Positions 20,132-30,692 of a stretch of 64,000 nt of DNA are shown piece after piece. The position numbers and the translations under genes are program-made. Under the pieces are notes generated by a model. That model worked only from the letters and a program-made list of their open reading frames with translations, ran no database searches and was not told the origin of the DNA. Position 1 is the stretch's first letter; each line of letters begins with the position of its first letter. Source of the DNA: a bacterium (GTDB lineage: Bacteria > Krumholzibacteriota > Krumholzibacteriia > LZORAL124-64-63); assembly GCA_020049465.1 (NCBI GenBank), contig JAIFKS010000011.1:1-64000 (forward strand), in the 5' to 3' direction.

Positions 20132-20731
20132 CTATTCGTTGCCGCCGGCCTTGTCGGGTTCACCGTGCATGTGCGCCTCATCCATGCCCGAGAGCATGCC
20201 GTTGAGATCGGCGCCGTGCATCTGGGTGGCCAGTCGCAGCAGCGTCGACAGGTCCAGGTCACCGACCACGTTGATGAAGGTCGCGCTGTCGCCCGGCTCG
20301 TAGGTCAGGAGCATCAGGCCGACCATGTCCTCGCCGTTGTAGAGCGTGCTGACGGTCACGGTCTCGTCGCCGTCCTTCACGTAGATCAGCCGCTGCCATT
20401 TGTCCTTCTCGAGCCTGTCCTGGAGCTTCTTCACGTCGGCGGCCACGCTGGTCTCGCTCTGGCCGGGGGCCAGCGTGAACGACTTGACGCGCACGGACTT
20501 GACCATGGCCAGGGCCTGGTTGATGGCGGCTTCGTCCTCGACGTTGCCCTTGATCGCCAGGCCGGCCAGGACCGGGTCGAGCACGATGTCCTGGATCTCG
20601 GCGGCGCCGTCCGGAATGCGGATCCAGTCCAGATCGACATAGCCCGGCATCTTCGAAATCTCGGTACCCAGGGCGGGCACGGCGAGTACCGCGCACAAAG
20701 CCAGGGTGATCAGCAGTCGTTGCGCTTTCAT
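20132..20731 (-). CDS. DUF4252 domain exported protein
   Basis: A 199-residue protein with a signal peptide (LLITLALCAVLAVPALG) and a DUF4252 domain, recognised from its order: MPGYVDLDWI, the Val-rich VKSVRVKSFTL strand, DRLEKDKWQRLIYVKDGDETV and the ending TFINVVGDLDLSTLLRLA. The function of DUF4252 is unknown. It is very often coded beside an ECF sigma/anti-sigma pair, as here. ATG 20731 is chosen because GAGGAGG is seven bases upstream; ATG 20737 is in frame and overlaps the anti-sigma stop, but the same ribosome site would touch it. A short His/Gly tail (HMHGEPDKAGG) follows the domain. Confidence 0.82.
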   Translation of the reverse strand: MKAQRLLITLALCAVLAVPALGTEISKMPGYVDLDWIRIPDGAAEIQDIVLDPVLAGLAIKGNVEDEAAINQALAMVKSVRVKSFTLAPGQSETSVAADVKKLQDRLEKDKWQRLIYVKDGDETVTVSTLYNGEDMVGLMLLTYEPGDSATFINVVGDLDLSTLLRLATQMHGADLNGMLSGMDEAHMHGEPDKAGGNE

Positions 20732-20733
20732 GG

Positions 20734-21288
20734 TCATCCTCCTCGGGTGGGATCGTCCAGCGGACGCAGGGAGCCGGCCACCGCGGCAGGCAGTCGTTCA
20801 CTGAACACGTCGGCAAGGGTGCGCCGCCCGGCCTGGTCCAGGACGCGGGCGGTCAGGGTCACGGTCTGGATCAGTTCGCGTCGGGCCGTGGCAATCTCCT
20901 CGGCGGTGTACGTCGTCGTGGCCGCGGCCTGGCCGGTGGAGCCGGTTTCGGCCCCCGGCGTCGGCGCTGTGCCCGGACGCAGGAGCAGGGCTCCGGCCAG
21001 GGCTGCCGCGGCCAGGGTGGCGCCCGCGCCCGCGAACCACAGCCGCTGCCGTGCGCCCGCCCGCTGGCGCGCGATCGTCTCAAGCACGCGCCCGGTGACG
21101 GCCGCAGGACAAGTCACCAGCGGCAGCCCCGCCAGTGCCGTCCGCATTTCGTTTTCGCGTTCCAGTTCGCGGCGGCAGTCGGGGCAGGCGGCCAGGTGGG
21201 TCGCCACCGCGCTTCTGGTCCCGGGATCGCCGTCGCCGGCGGCATAGGAAGCCAGTTCCGGCCCGCAGGCTGCGCAGTCGATCTTCAT
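20734..21288 (-). CDS. Zinc-finger anti-sigma factor
   Basis: A 184-residue membrane-anchored anti-sigma protein. The N-terminal cytoplasmic zinc-finger domain has the HxxxCxxC core HLAACPDC and an upstream CAAC. One membrane helix lies near residues 82-105 (FAGAGATLAAAALAGALLL), followed by an 80-residue presumably periplasmic part. It should bind and inhibit the ECF sigma factor coded just upstream. ATG 21288 overlaps the sigma stop as ATGA and has GGAGGGG seven bases upstream; an in-frame ATG at 21294 is too close to that site. Confidence 0.85.
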   Translation of the reverse strand: MKIDCAACGPELASYAAGDGDPGTRSAVATHLAACPDCRRELERENEMRTALAGLPLVTCPAAVTGRVLETIARQRAGARQRLWFAGAGATLAAAALAGALLLRPGTAPTPGAETGSTGQAAATTTYTAEEIATARRELIQTVTLTARVLDQAGRRTLADVFSERLPAAVAGSLRPLDDPTRGG

Positions 21289-21839
21289 GCCCATCCCCTC
21301 CGTTCGGCGGCGGCTTCGCCGGCCGTGCCGTTTCCTATCGCCAGCCGCAGGCTGCGGCGAGCCCGGTGCACCTGCACCTTGACCGCGCTCACGGATTTCC
21401 CCAGCGCGGCGGCGATATCGGCGAGCTTCCGGCCTTCGTAGTAGTGCATCAGCATCACGCTGCGGGTTTCGGCGGGCAGCGTCTGCAGGGCGTCCACCAG
21501 TTGCCGCTGGCGGTCGTCCAGGTCCAGATTCCGCAGCGGATCATCGTCGGCGCCCGCGGCCGCGACCAGGTCGTCCATGCCCTCGGGGACAGCCACGCCG
21601 AGATGCCGGCGGGTGGCGGCCCGGCGGCGGCACTGGTCGATGCACAGGTTCCGGGTCACGTGCGCGAGCCACGGCGCCACCTTGTCCGCGGGAACCGCGT
21701 CGCCCTGCCGCCACAGGCGCAGGAAGGCCTCCTGGGCAACGTCTTCGGCGTCGCGTGCGTCGCGCAGGCTGTACAGGGCCTGGGTGTAGACCCGGTCCCG
21801 GTGGCTCTCGAGGAGTTCTGTGAAGGTGCTGTGTTTCAT
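21285..21839 (-). CDS. ECF-family RNA polymerase sigma factor
   Basis: A 184-residue group-4 sigma factor. Region 2 (DVAQEAFLRLWRQ, then TRNLCIDQCRRR) recognises the -10 element. Region 4 (LPAETRSVMLMHYYEGRKLADIAAALG, shown here only in part, then VSAVKVQVHRARRSLR) recognises the -35 element. It is followed by its anti-sigma factor and a DUF4252 gene, all overlapping by four bases, so the three are translationally coupled. A possible autoregulated ECF promoter sits just upstream (21852-21876). The carboxylase operon runs into this locus from 33 bases upstream on the same strand. Confidence 0.92.
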   Translation of the reverse strand: MKHSTFTELLESHRDRVYTQALYSLRDARDAEDVAQEAFLRLWRQGDAVPADKVAPWLAHVTRNLCIDQCRRRAATRRHLGVAVPEGMDDLVAAAGADDDPLRNLDLDDRQRQLVDALQTLPAETRSVMLMHYYEGRKLADIAAALGKSVSAVKVQVHRARRSLRLAIGNGTAGEAAAERRGWA

Positions 21840-21851
21840 CTCGGGGTATAG

Positions 21852-21876
21852 GACGGCTGTCCGGCCCCGGGGTTAC
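21852..21876 (-). promoter_or_regulatory. Possible ECF-sigma autoregulatory promoter
   Basis: On the minus strand GTAACC (21876-21871), 15 bases, then CGTC (21855-21852) resembles the 'AAC ... CGTC' pattern of ECF promoters. It begins over the stop codon of the biotin carrier gene and ends 12 bases before the sigma ATG. Confidence 0.3.
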
Positions 21877-22415
21877 ACGCTTTGATCGGAGTTCGCGGGC
21901 GTGATGACCACCAGGATGTCGCCCGGGTTGACGGACTGCCCCACCGCGACCGCGATGCGCTCGACCGTTCCGGTGACTCCGGCGGTCAGTTCGTTCTGCA
22001 TCTTCATGGCCTCGACCACGATAAGCGGCTCGCCCCTTTGGACCGCCTGCCCCGCCGCGACCCGGATGTCGATGACCAGGCCGGGGATGTCGGCGGTCAG
22101 GTTGCCGCTGCCGGCGGCCGGGCCCTGGGCTTCCAGGGCCTGCGCGCGGAGCTCGTCCATGACCGACAGCGTGACCGGCCAGCCGTTCAGCGTGGCCCGG
22201 AGGCCGCCCTTGGCATCGGCCGCGGTCAGGTGGACCAGCCGGCGACGTCCGCCGACGGTGACGGAGACCGCGCGACCACCCAGCACCGGCAGGGACACGG
22301 CGGGTGCGGGCTCGCCGCCGTCGATCCGCAGTTCGACCCGCGCGCCGTCGCGGGCCACTTCGGCGGTGTGCCGCCGGTCGCCCACATCCACGACGTAGTT
22401 CTTTCGTATCAGCAC
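21873..22415 (-). CDS. Biotin carboxyl carrier protein of an acyl-CoA carboxylase
   Basis: A 180-residue carrier subunit. The C-terminal 75 residues are a biotinyl/lipoyl domain with the biotinylated Lys in VVEAMKMQNEL, preceded by IPGLVIDIRVAAGQAVQRGEP. The N-terminal 100 residues form a beta-rich segment similar to the BT/linker part of propionyl-CoA carboxylase alpha subunits rather than acetyl-CoA carboxylase AccB. Here that module is separate from the biotin carboxylase gene, 21 bases upstream. It shuttles carboxybiotin between the biotin carboxylase and the carboxyltransferase. The ribosome site (GGAAAGGAAG) is strong. Confidence 0.93.
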   Translation of the reverse strand: MLIRKNYVVDVGDRRHTAEVARDGARVELRIDGGEPAPAVSLPVLGGRAVSVTVGGRRRLVHLTAADAKGGLRATLNGWPVTLSVMDELRAQALEAQGPAAGSGNLTADIPGLVIDIRVAAGQAVQRGEPLIVVEAMKMQNELTAGVTGTVERIAVAVGQSVNPGDILVVITPANSDQSV

Positions 22416-22436
22416 CTGGGCTTCCTTTCCCTGCCG

Positions 22437-23993
<1,557 letters not shown>

Positions 23994-24002
23994 AGAGCGC
24001 TC

Positions 24003-25559
<1,557 letters not shown>

Positions 25560-25673
25560 GGCGATTCCTCTGGGGTCCGTCCGGAAAAACGGTTGATTCA
25601 GGCGGCGGTCAGGATAACAGATGAAGCAGGCAGGAGATAGTCGGAATGACGGTCAGGGGCAGGCGCCGGGGCG

Positions 25674-27014
25674 TCAGCCGCGGCCTTCCATGCGCTTGAG
25701 CACGTGGCGGTCCACCAGCGCGGCCAGCGCGCGGTGGCTGGTGGGCTTGAGGATGAAATCGGCGACGCCGGCTTCACGGGCAGCTTGCTCATTGTAGCTG
25801 TCGCGGAAACCCGTGCACAGAGCCACCGGGATGTCGGGCCGCACGTCGTGGATGCGCTGCGCCAGGCGGACTCCCGACATCTGCGGCATGATCTGGTCGG
25901 TGATCACGATGTCGAACAGGTGCGGCGTCTGCGTGAAATCGTTCAGCGCCGTGCGGCTGTCCAGATGGGTGACCACGCGGTAGCCCAGGCGGCGCAGTCC
26001 GCGGGCCAGCACCTGGGCGACCATCTCCTCGTCATCGACCAGCAGGATGGTGGCGCGCGGCGGGCCGGTGGCTGCCGGCGTTTCGTCGTCGACGGGCTCG
26101 GGCACGCTGGGCACCACGGGGATGCGCGGCACCGCGGTAATGGCCGTGTCCTGATCGCTGGCGACCCGCCAGGCGATGAGAGGGAACCAGATTTCGCAGG
26201 TCTGCCGGCGGCCGTCGCGCGCCGTCGAGTAAGTCAGGCCGCCCTGGTCGCCCAGCAACCCGCACAATGCCGTCAGTTCGCCGTCACTGAGCGGCGGCCC
26301 GGCCGGGGAGGGGGTGTGCCTTTCGGCAGGCGTGATCTCGACGCTCAGGCAGGCGTAGACCCCGATCGGCAGATCGGCGGGTTGAGCCGCTTGCGCGTCG
26401 AGCCGGCGTTCGTTGAGACGAACCGTCAGCCGCCCGCCCGCCGCGCCCAGGCCGCGCACGGCGCCGCTGCCGACGCTCATGATGACCTGCTGGACGCCAG
26501 CCCGCGTGGCCAGCACGGGGCCGCAGACGCGCAGTTCAGCGCGAACGTCGACAGTCGAGGGAACGATGTCCTGCAGGAGCTTCACGGTGTCGCGGACGAC
26601 CGGAACCAGGTCCTGCGGACGGCGGGCCTGATCGGCATCACGGTAGAAGTCGGCCAGTTCCCGGACCAGATCGGCGGCCTGATGGCCCGCCTTGACCAGG
26701 CGGTCGAGTTCCTGGCGGGCGGGAGCGGGCACGCCGGCTTCCTGTCCGGCCAGGCGCGCGCTGCCCAGCACGGCCGACAACAGATTGTTCAGGTTGTTGA
26801 CGATGCCGCCGGCGAGAATCCCGACCGCTTCCAGACGGCGGGCGTCCAGCAGATGCTGACGCAGACGCTCGATTTCCGCGTTCCGCCGCTGCACCCGCAG
26901 GGCGACATGCCGCGCCCGGCGCTTTTCGCGCACGAGGAGAACGACCGCGACGCCGCAGCCCAACCCCAGCAGGCCAATGATGGCCAGGTGCAACTGTGAG
27001 GGCAGGCCGGGCAT
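25674..27014 (-). CDS. Degenerate membrane histidine kinase fused to an intact response-regulator receiver domain
   Basis: A 446-residue protein. An N-terminal helix (residues 8-28) is followed by a short coiled segment and an H-box-like stretch LEAVGILAGGIVNNLNNLL. Related hybrid kinases read AGGIAHDFNNLL; here the phospho-accepting His is Asn73. The region that should bind ATP lacks the Asn-box (VIMSVGSGAVRGL) and the glycine-rich G1 box. The C-terminal receiver (about residues 320-440) is complete: acidic pair in LLVDDEE, phospho-acceptor Asp in VITDQIMP, Thr in ALCTGF and Lys in ILKPT. It is probably a phosphorylation target or scaffold rather than a kinase. ATG 27014 follows AGGTAGGAA; the frame extends to 27098. 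No partner gene is adjacent. Confidence 0.85.
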   Translation of the reverse strand: MPGLPSQLHLAIIGLLGLGCGVAVVLLVREKRRARHVALRVQRRNAEIERLRQHLLDARRLEAVGILAGGIVNNLNNLLSAVLGSARLAGQEAGVPAPARQELDRLVKAGHQAADLVRELADFYRDADQARRPQDLVPVVRDTVKLLQDIVPSTVDVRAELRVCGPVLATRAGVQQVIMSVGSGAVRGLGAAGGRLTVRLNERRLDAQAAQPADLPIGVYACLSVEITPAERHTPSPAGPPLSDGELTALCGLLGDQGGLTYSTARDGRRQTCEIWFPLIAWRVASDQDTAITAVPRIPVVPSVPEPVDDETPAATGPPRATILLVDDEEMVAQVLARGLRRLGYRVVTHLDSRTALNDFTQTPHLFDIVITDQIMPQMSGVRLAQRIHDVRPDIPVALCTGFRDSYNEQAAREAGVADFILKPTSHRALAALVDRHVLKRMEGRG

Positions 27015-27177
27015 GAGATTCCTACCTGAGGACCGCATGGCGCATGGCGGCCGGACAGGGGACCCATCCGTTCGCACTCCGTACAAAGATAACCGCAAAC
27101 GCGACCGCCGTCATCATCATAATCGCATTCCCGTGAGGCCCGCCGGCGTGGGGCGGGGGGTACGGCCGGAAAGCGAA

Positions 27178-27236
27178 GGGGCGGACCCGATTGGATCCGC
27201 CCCCGTCGATCAGGATTTCCGGTCCGGGGCCGGAAA
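27178..27236 (-). terminator. Two-hairpin terminator region after the 27248-27949 gene
   Basis: Reading the minus strand after the stop, a TTTCCGG/CCGGAAA stem (27216-27236) is followed by GGGGCGGA/TCCGCCCC (27178-27203, ten-base loop) and then TTCGCTTT. The second hairpin with its T-rich tail is the better candidate. Confidence 0.5.
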
Positions 27237-27247
27237 CCGTCCGGTGC

Positions 27248-27949
27248 CTACCGGAACAGAGCCTTGATCGTGCCCAGGCTGACCGTTTCCTCGTTGACGG
27301 AGCAGTTGACGATGGGCAGTCCGTCGTCGAACGGCTCGAACGTGTACACGCCGCAGGCGTCGTGGATGATGCCGGTGGCGTTGTTGTAGCACTGGCCTTC
27401 CATGACCTGGGCGAAGTTGTACCAGAAGTCGTCGAACAGCAGGGGGGTGCCGTCAAGCGCGTTGACGAGCCACTGGCCCGAGCCCAGGCTGAAGCCGGCG
27501 GGGACCGTCATGCCGTCGACGATCGTGATCGTCACGCTTTCCCACTGCTCGGGCGACGCCATCAGATCGGCCGCGGTGACGTAGTTCACCGGCGGGATCG
27601 GGGCCGTGCCGGTCTTCAGGATGTAGCCGTAGAGTCCGGCTGCCGGAATGTCGATCGTCGTCAGCCCGCAGACTTCCTTGAAAAGACCGCAAATGCTGAT
27701 CAGATCGCCGGGCGCGAAAGTGTGGCCGGGATAGTAGACCCAGATCGCGTCATAGGGGCCATGCGGCGCCTGCGATGCGAAGAAGCCGGTGCTGCGCACC
27801 TCCGTGATCACGGCGTCGCACGGAGTCACCAGCGAGTTCAACGCTGCGGGAGAGTTGACCTGAAGCGTGTGGATCGACATCCCGCATGCGTAGGCCATAC
27901 CCGCCGTCATCAGACTGATTGCCAGAAGCGCGAGAGCAAATTTCCTCAT
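27248..27949 (-). CDS. Secreted Cys-containing protein of unknown function, OB-fold-like
   Basis: A 233-residue exported protein. The signal peptide is LALLAISLMTAGMAYA, and the mature protein starts at a Cys. The middle (VTITIVDGMTVPAGF preceded by YVTAADLMASPEQWESV) resembles secreted OB-fold domains in which a choice of 'effect on cost, then nature of the value' strands repeats; the similarity is weak and I assign no activity. Seven Cys are spread through the mature part. The C-terminus ends ETVSLGTIKALFR, close to the end of the CxxCH protein at 42940-43368. That suggests a shared sorting or interaction tag. Start ATG 27949; upstream lies a 388-base gene-free stretch. Confidence 0.7.
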   Translation of the reverse strand: MRKFALALLAISLMTAGMAYACGMSIHTLQVNSPAALNSLVTPCDAVITEVRSTGFFASQAPHGPYDAIWVYYPGHTFAPGDLISICGLFKEVCGLTTIDIPAAGLYGYILKTGTAPIPPVNYVTAADLMASPEQWESVTITIVDGMTVPAGFSLGSGQWLVNALDGTPLLFDDFWYNFAQVMEGQCYNNATGIIHDACGVYTFEPFDDGLPIVNCSVNEETVSLGTIKALFR

Positions 27950-28337
27950 CGTGATCCCCCCGGTTGTCGTCCTGGCAGCTCATCCAGCCGCCTGTCCGAA
28001 TCGGAAATCCATCTAAATCGTACCGGAAGCCCCCACCGAATTCGGTTCATGGTGCGATCATCTCGTGGGCGCCGGATGACGTTCCATACGGTGACTCGGC
28101 GCGACGATACCACCGGCCTTGGGGGGTGTCCAGCCAAAAAAAGCCGAATATCTGCCTTTTTTCGTGCCGTCTGTGGGTCGGTTGCTCGTTCTGTTGCGAT
28201 TTTATGACATATTATTTGACTATTTGGCGGATGGGCGCCTGCGCGGTCACTGGACGCCCGCCCGGACCGTGCCGTATAGTCCGCGCGGCCGCACCGACGC
28301 GGCCCTTGGGACACCAGCCGAAGCGGGTCGACAAGAC
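27950..28337. other. 388-base intergenic region, divergent promoters
   Basis: The region separates the divergent secreted-protein gene and the enoyl-CoA hydratase gene. The middle (about 28130-28225) is much richer in A and T than the rest of the window, with A8 near 28138, T6 near 28157 and several TAT-rich words. No coding frame with family similarity or stable RNA fold was found. A promoter candidate for the plus strand is listed separately; none is convincing on the minus strand. Confidence 0.6.
28251..28280 (+). promoter_or_regulatory. Candidate sigma-70-type promoter for enoyl-CoA hydratase
   Basis: TGGACG (28251-28256), an 18-base spacer and TATAGT (28275-28280), 58 bases before ATG 28338. 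The -10 box matches five of six consensus bases. Confidence 0.4.
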
Positions 28338-29138
28338 ATGGCCACCGAAAAGCACATGACCTATGAAAATCTGCTGTACGGAGTGAGCGACGGGGTCGCC
28401 ACGGTGACGGTCAACCGTCCCGAAAAACTGAATGCCCTCAACGACCGCACCATCGCCGAGCTGACCGACTGCCTGGCGACGCTGGCCACGGCGACGGAAG
28501 CGCGGGTGGTCGTGCTGACCGGAGCCGGGCCGAAAGCGTTCGTCGCCGGTGCGGACATCGCGGAACTGTCCGGATTGACGGCCGCGGGCGCGCATGAATT
28601 GGCCCGTCGTGGTCAGGCGCTCATGGACCTCATCGAACATCTGGGCAAACCGGTCATCGCCGCCGTGAACGGATTCGCCCTGGGCGGTGGCTGCGAACTG
28701 GCGCTGGCCTGCAGTTTCCGGTGGGCGGCCGACACGGCGCGGCTGGGGCTGCCGGAGACCGGCCTCGGCCTGATTCCCGGCTACGGCGGGACACAGCGGC
28801 TGGCCCGCCTGGTGGGACGCGGTCAGGCGCTGGAGATGATCCTGCGCGGCAACATGATCTCGGCCGGCGATGCGCTGGCGATGGGCCTCGTCAATCGCGT
28901 GCTGCCCGCGGCCGAGCTTTCCGCGGAGGTGGCGAAGGTCGCGCGCGAGATCGCCGGCCGGTCGACGCTGACCCTGCGCTGCGCGCTGCAGGCCGTCGAT
29001 GGCGGCCTGGCGTCCGATCCGTCCGCGGGCCTGCGCCTGGAGGCGGGCCTGTTCGCCGTGGCGGCTTCGTCCGAGGACGGACACGAGGGCTGCCGCGCGT
29101 TTCTCGAAAAGCGGCCCGCGTTGTTCGTGGATCGCTGA
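28338..29138 (+). CDS. Enoyl-CoA hydratase/isomerase (crotonase family)
   Basis: A 266-residue crotonase-fold enzyme, expected to hydrate trans-2-enoyl-CoA to 3-hydroxyacyl-CoA. The oxyanion-hole segments are AFVAGADIAEL and AVNGFALGGGCELALACS. Both catalytic glutamates of hydratases appear present: GGGCELAL (first) and LGLPETGLGLIPGYGGTQRL (second). That favours a true hydratase over an isomerase lacking them. ATG 28338 gives a normal N-terminus; ATG 28356 is also possible. It complements the acyl-CoA and hydroxyacyl-CoA dehydrogenases at the start of the window. A 12-bp hairpin follows the stop. Confidence 0.94.
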   Translation: MATEKHMTYENLLYGVSDGVATVTVNRPEKLNALNDRTIAELTDCLATLATATEARVVVLTGAGPKAFVAGADIAELSGLTAAGAHELARRGQALMDLIEHLGKPVIAAVNGFALGGGCELALACSFRWAADTARLGLPETGLGLIPGYGGTQRLARLVGRGQALEMILRGNMISAGDALAMGLVNRVLPAAELSAEVAKVAREIAGRSTLTLRCALQAVDGGLASDPSAGLRLEAGLFAVAASSEDGHEGCRAFLEKRPALFVDR

Positions 29139-29170
29139 CGCGCCGCGATCCAGCGTGCGCAAGGCCAGGC

Positions 29171-29205
29171 GCGCGGTCCGGTGGCTCCCGCATACCGGAC
29201 CGCGC
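29171..29205 (+). terminator. Hairpin after enoyl-CoA hydratase gene
   Basis: GCGCGGTCCGGT (29171-29182) and its perfect complement (29194-29205) make a 12-base-pair stem with an 11-base loop, 33 bases after the stop. No T run follows, so it may pause or protect the transcript rather than end it. Confidence 0.4.
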
Positions 29206-29247
29206 AGGTCCATGAAGCGGGCGCGCCGCCGTCGCGGAAGTATTCCT

Positions 29248-29275
29248 TTGGCCGCTCCGCACGCCCGATTATCTT
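29248..29275 (+). promoter_or_regulatory. Candidate promoter for the 2-oxoacid oxidoreductase operon
   Basis: TTGGCC (29248-29253), 16 bases and TATCTT (29270-29275), 56 bases before the ferredoxin-subunit ATG. It would drive the 29331-34592 gene run. Confidence 0.4.
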
Positions 29276-29330
29276 TGCCGGGCAACGACCTCGACGCCTC
29301 CGCAACCCGCGACGATGAGGTGGGAATCCC

Positions 29331-29561
29331 ATGGCTGAGAAAACGGCGCTCGACGTCCCCTTCATGGAAGTCAACAGCGAGTTGTGCAAAGGCTGCCAGC
29401 TGTGCCTGGCCGCCTGCCCCAAGAGCGTGATCGCGATCAGCGAGAAGCTCAACAGCTCGAGTTACCACCCAGCTTTCTACACCGGCGCCGAATGCACCGG
29501 CTGCGGGCTTTGCTTCTATGCGTGCCCGGAGCCGGGCGCCATCCGCGTTTACAAGCCGTAG
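29331..29561 (+). CDS. 2-oxoacid:ferredoxin oxidoreductase, ferredoxin-like (delta) subunit
   Basis: A 76-residue 2[4Fe-4S] protein. The two cluster-binding motifs are [12 protein letters not shown] (residues 19-30) and [12 protein letters not shown], each contributing cysteines to both clusters. It is the electron-carrying subunit of a keto-acid oxidoreductase, passing electrons from the thiamine site to soluble ferredoxin. The alpha subunit starts 70 bases downstream. First gene of the operon and preceded by a promoter-like sequence. Confidence 0.92.
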   Translation: MAEKTALDVPFMEVNSELCKGCQLCLAACPKSVIAISEKLNSSSYHPAFYTGAECTGCGLCFYACPEPGAIRVYKP

Positions 29562-29630
29562 TCCGGCGGGCCGGTGCGCGTCGGTGCGCGTCGGCCTGAG
29601 GCACGGACCGCACGCACGAAACGAGGGATC

Positions 29631-30692
29631 ATGGCCAGACAATTCATGAAGGGCAACGACGCCATTGTCGTCGGAGCGCTCGCCGCGGGGTGCCGCGCCT
29701 ACTACGGCTACCCCATCACGCCGGCCAGTGAAATCGCCCACGCCGCCGCCCTGCACTTCCCCGCGCTCGGCGGCGTTTTCATCCAGGCCGAGAGCGAAGT
29801 CGCGGCCATGAACATGGTCTACGGCACGGCCGGGATGGGCGTGCGCACGATGACCGCCTCCTCGAGCCCGGGCTTCAGCCTCAAGCAGGAAGGCCTGTCG
29901 TACTGCGCCGGCGCCGAGTTGCCGTGCGTGGTCGTGAACATCGTGCGCGGCGGGCCTGGACTGGGCAATATCGCGCCCGAGCAGGCCGACTACTTCCAGA
30001 TCACCAAGGGCGGCGGTCACGGCAACTACCGGCTGATCGCCCTGGCGCCCAACGGCGCGCAGGAGATGTGCGATCTGACGATGCTCGCCTTCGACCTGGC
30101 CGACAAGTACCGCAATCCCGCCTGCATCATGGCCGACGGCATCACCGGCCAGATGATGGAAGTGGTGGAGATCCCCACGGCGAAGGTGGAGCAGTGGGAC
30201 CACTCGTCGTGGGCCGTGACCGGCACGCCCGACACGGTGGGCCATCTGGTCAGCAGCATCACGCTGGAGCCCGAGGAACTCGAGAAGCACAATCTGAAGC
30301 TCGACGCCAAGTACAAGCGGATCATGGCCGACGAGGTGCTCTTCGAGAAGTACGCCGTCGATGATGCGGACCTGGTCGTGGTCGCCTATGGCGTGGTCAG
30401 CCGCATCGTCTATTCGGCGGTGGATCAGGCGCGGGCCGAGGGCCTGAAGGTCGGTCTGCTGCGCCCCATCACGGTATGGCCGTTCCCCAGCGAGGTGATC
30501 GGCGGACTTTGCGGCAGCGCGAAGGCGTTCCTGGCGGTCGAACTGTCGACCGGCCAGATGGTCGAGGACGTCCGGCTGGCGGTCGAAGGCCGCCGCCCGG
30601 TGCACTTCTATGGCCGGTGCGGCGGCATGGTGCCGGGCGGCGACGAGCTGCTGGCCGAATTCCGGCGACTGCTGAGCGGAGGATCGCGCTGA
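29631..30692 (+). CDS. vorB: 2-oxoacid:ferredoxin oxidoreductase alpha subunit (2-oxoisovalerate type)
   Basis: A 353-residue pyrimidine-binding and transketolase-C part of a keto-acid oxidoreductase, which converts 2-oxoacid plus CoA to acyl-CoA, CO2 and reduced ferredoxin. It has the family hallmark [12 protein letters not shown] near residue 25, the [19 protein letters not shown] loop and the C-terminal [13 protein letters not shown]. Length and sequence style resemble VorB (branched-chain 2-oxoacid) rather than pyruvate or 2-oxoglutarate enzymes, but specificity cannot be proven from sequence. ATG 29631 follows GAGGG. The stop shares one base with the ATG of the next gene, so the subunits are translated in step. 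Confidence 0.9.
   Translation: MARQFMKGNDAIVVGALAAGCRAYYGYPITPASEIAHAAALHFPALGGVFIQAESEVAAMNMVYGTAGMGVRTMTASSSPGFSLKQEGLSYCAGAELPCVVVNIVRGGPGLGNIAPEQADYFQITKGGGHGNYRLIALAPNGAQEMCDLTMLAFDLADKYRNPACIMADGITGQMMEVVEIPTAKVEQWDHSSWAVTGTPDTVGHLVSSITLEPEELEKHNLKLDAKYKRIMADEVLFEKYAVDDADLVVVAYGVVSRIVYSAVDQARAEGLKVGLLRPITVWPFPSEVIGGLCGSAKAFLAVELSTGQMVEDVRLAVEGRRPVHFYGRCGGMVPGGDELLAEFRRLLSGGSR

Noticed and set aside
28212-30605. A 797-residue minus-strand open frame opposite enoyl-CoA hydratase and vorB.
   Set aside because: High-GC shadow frame; the plus strand carries the recognised genes.
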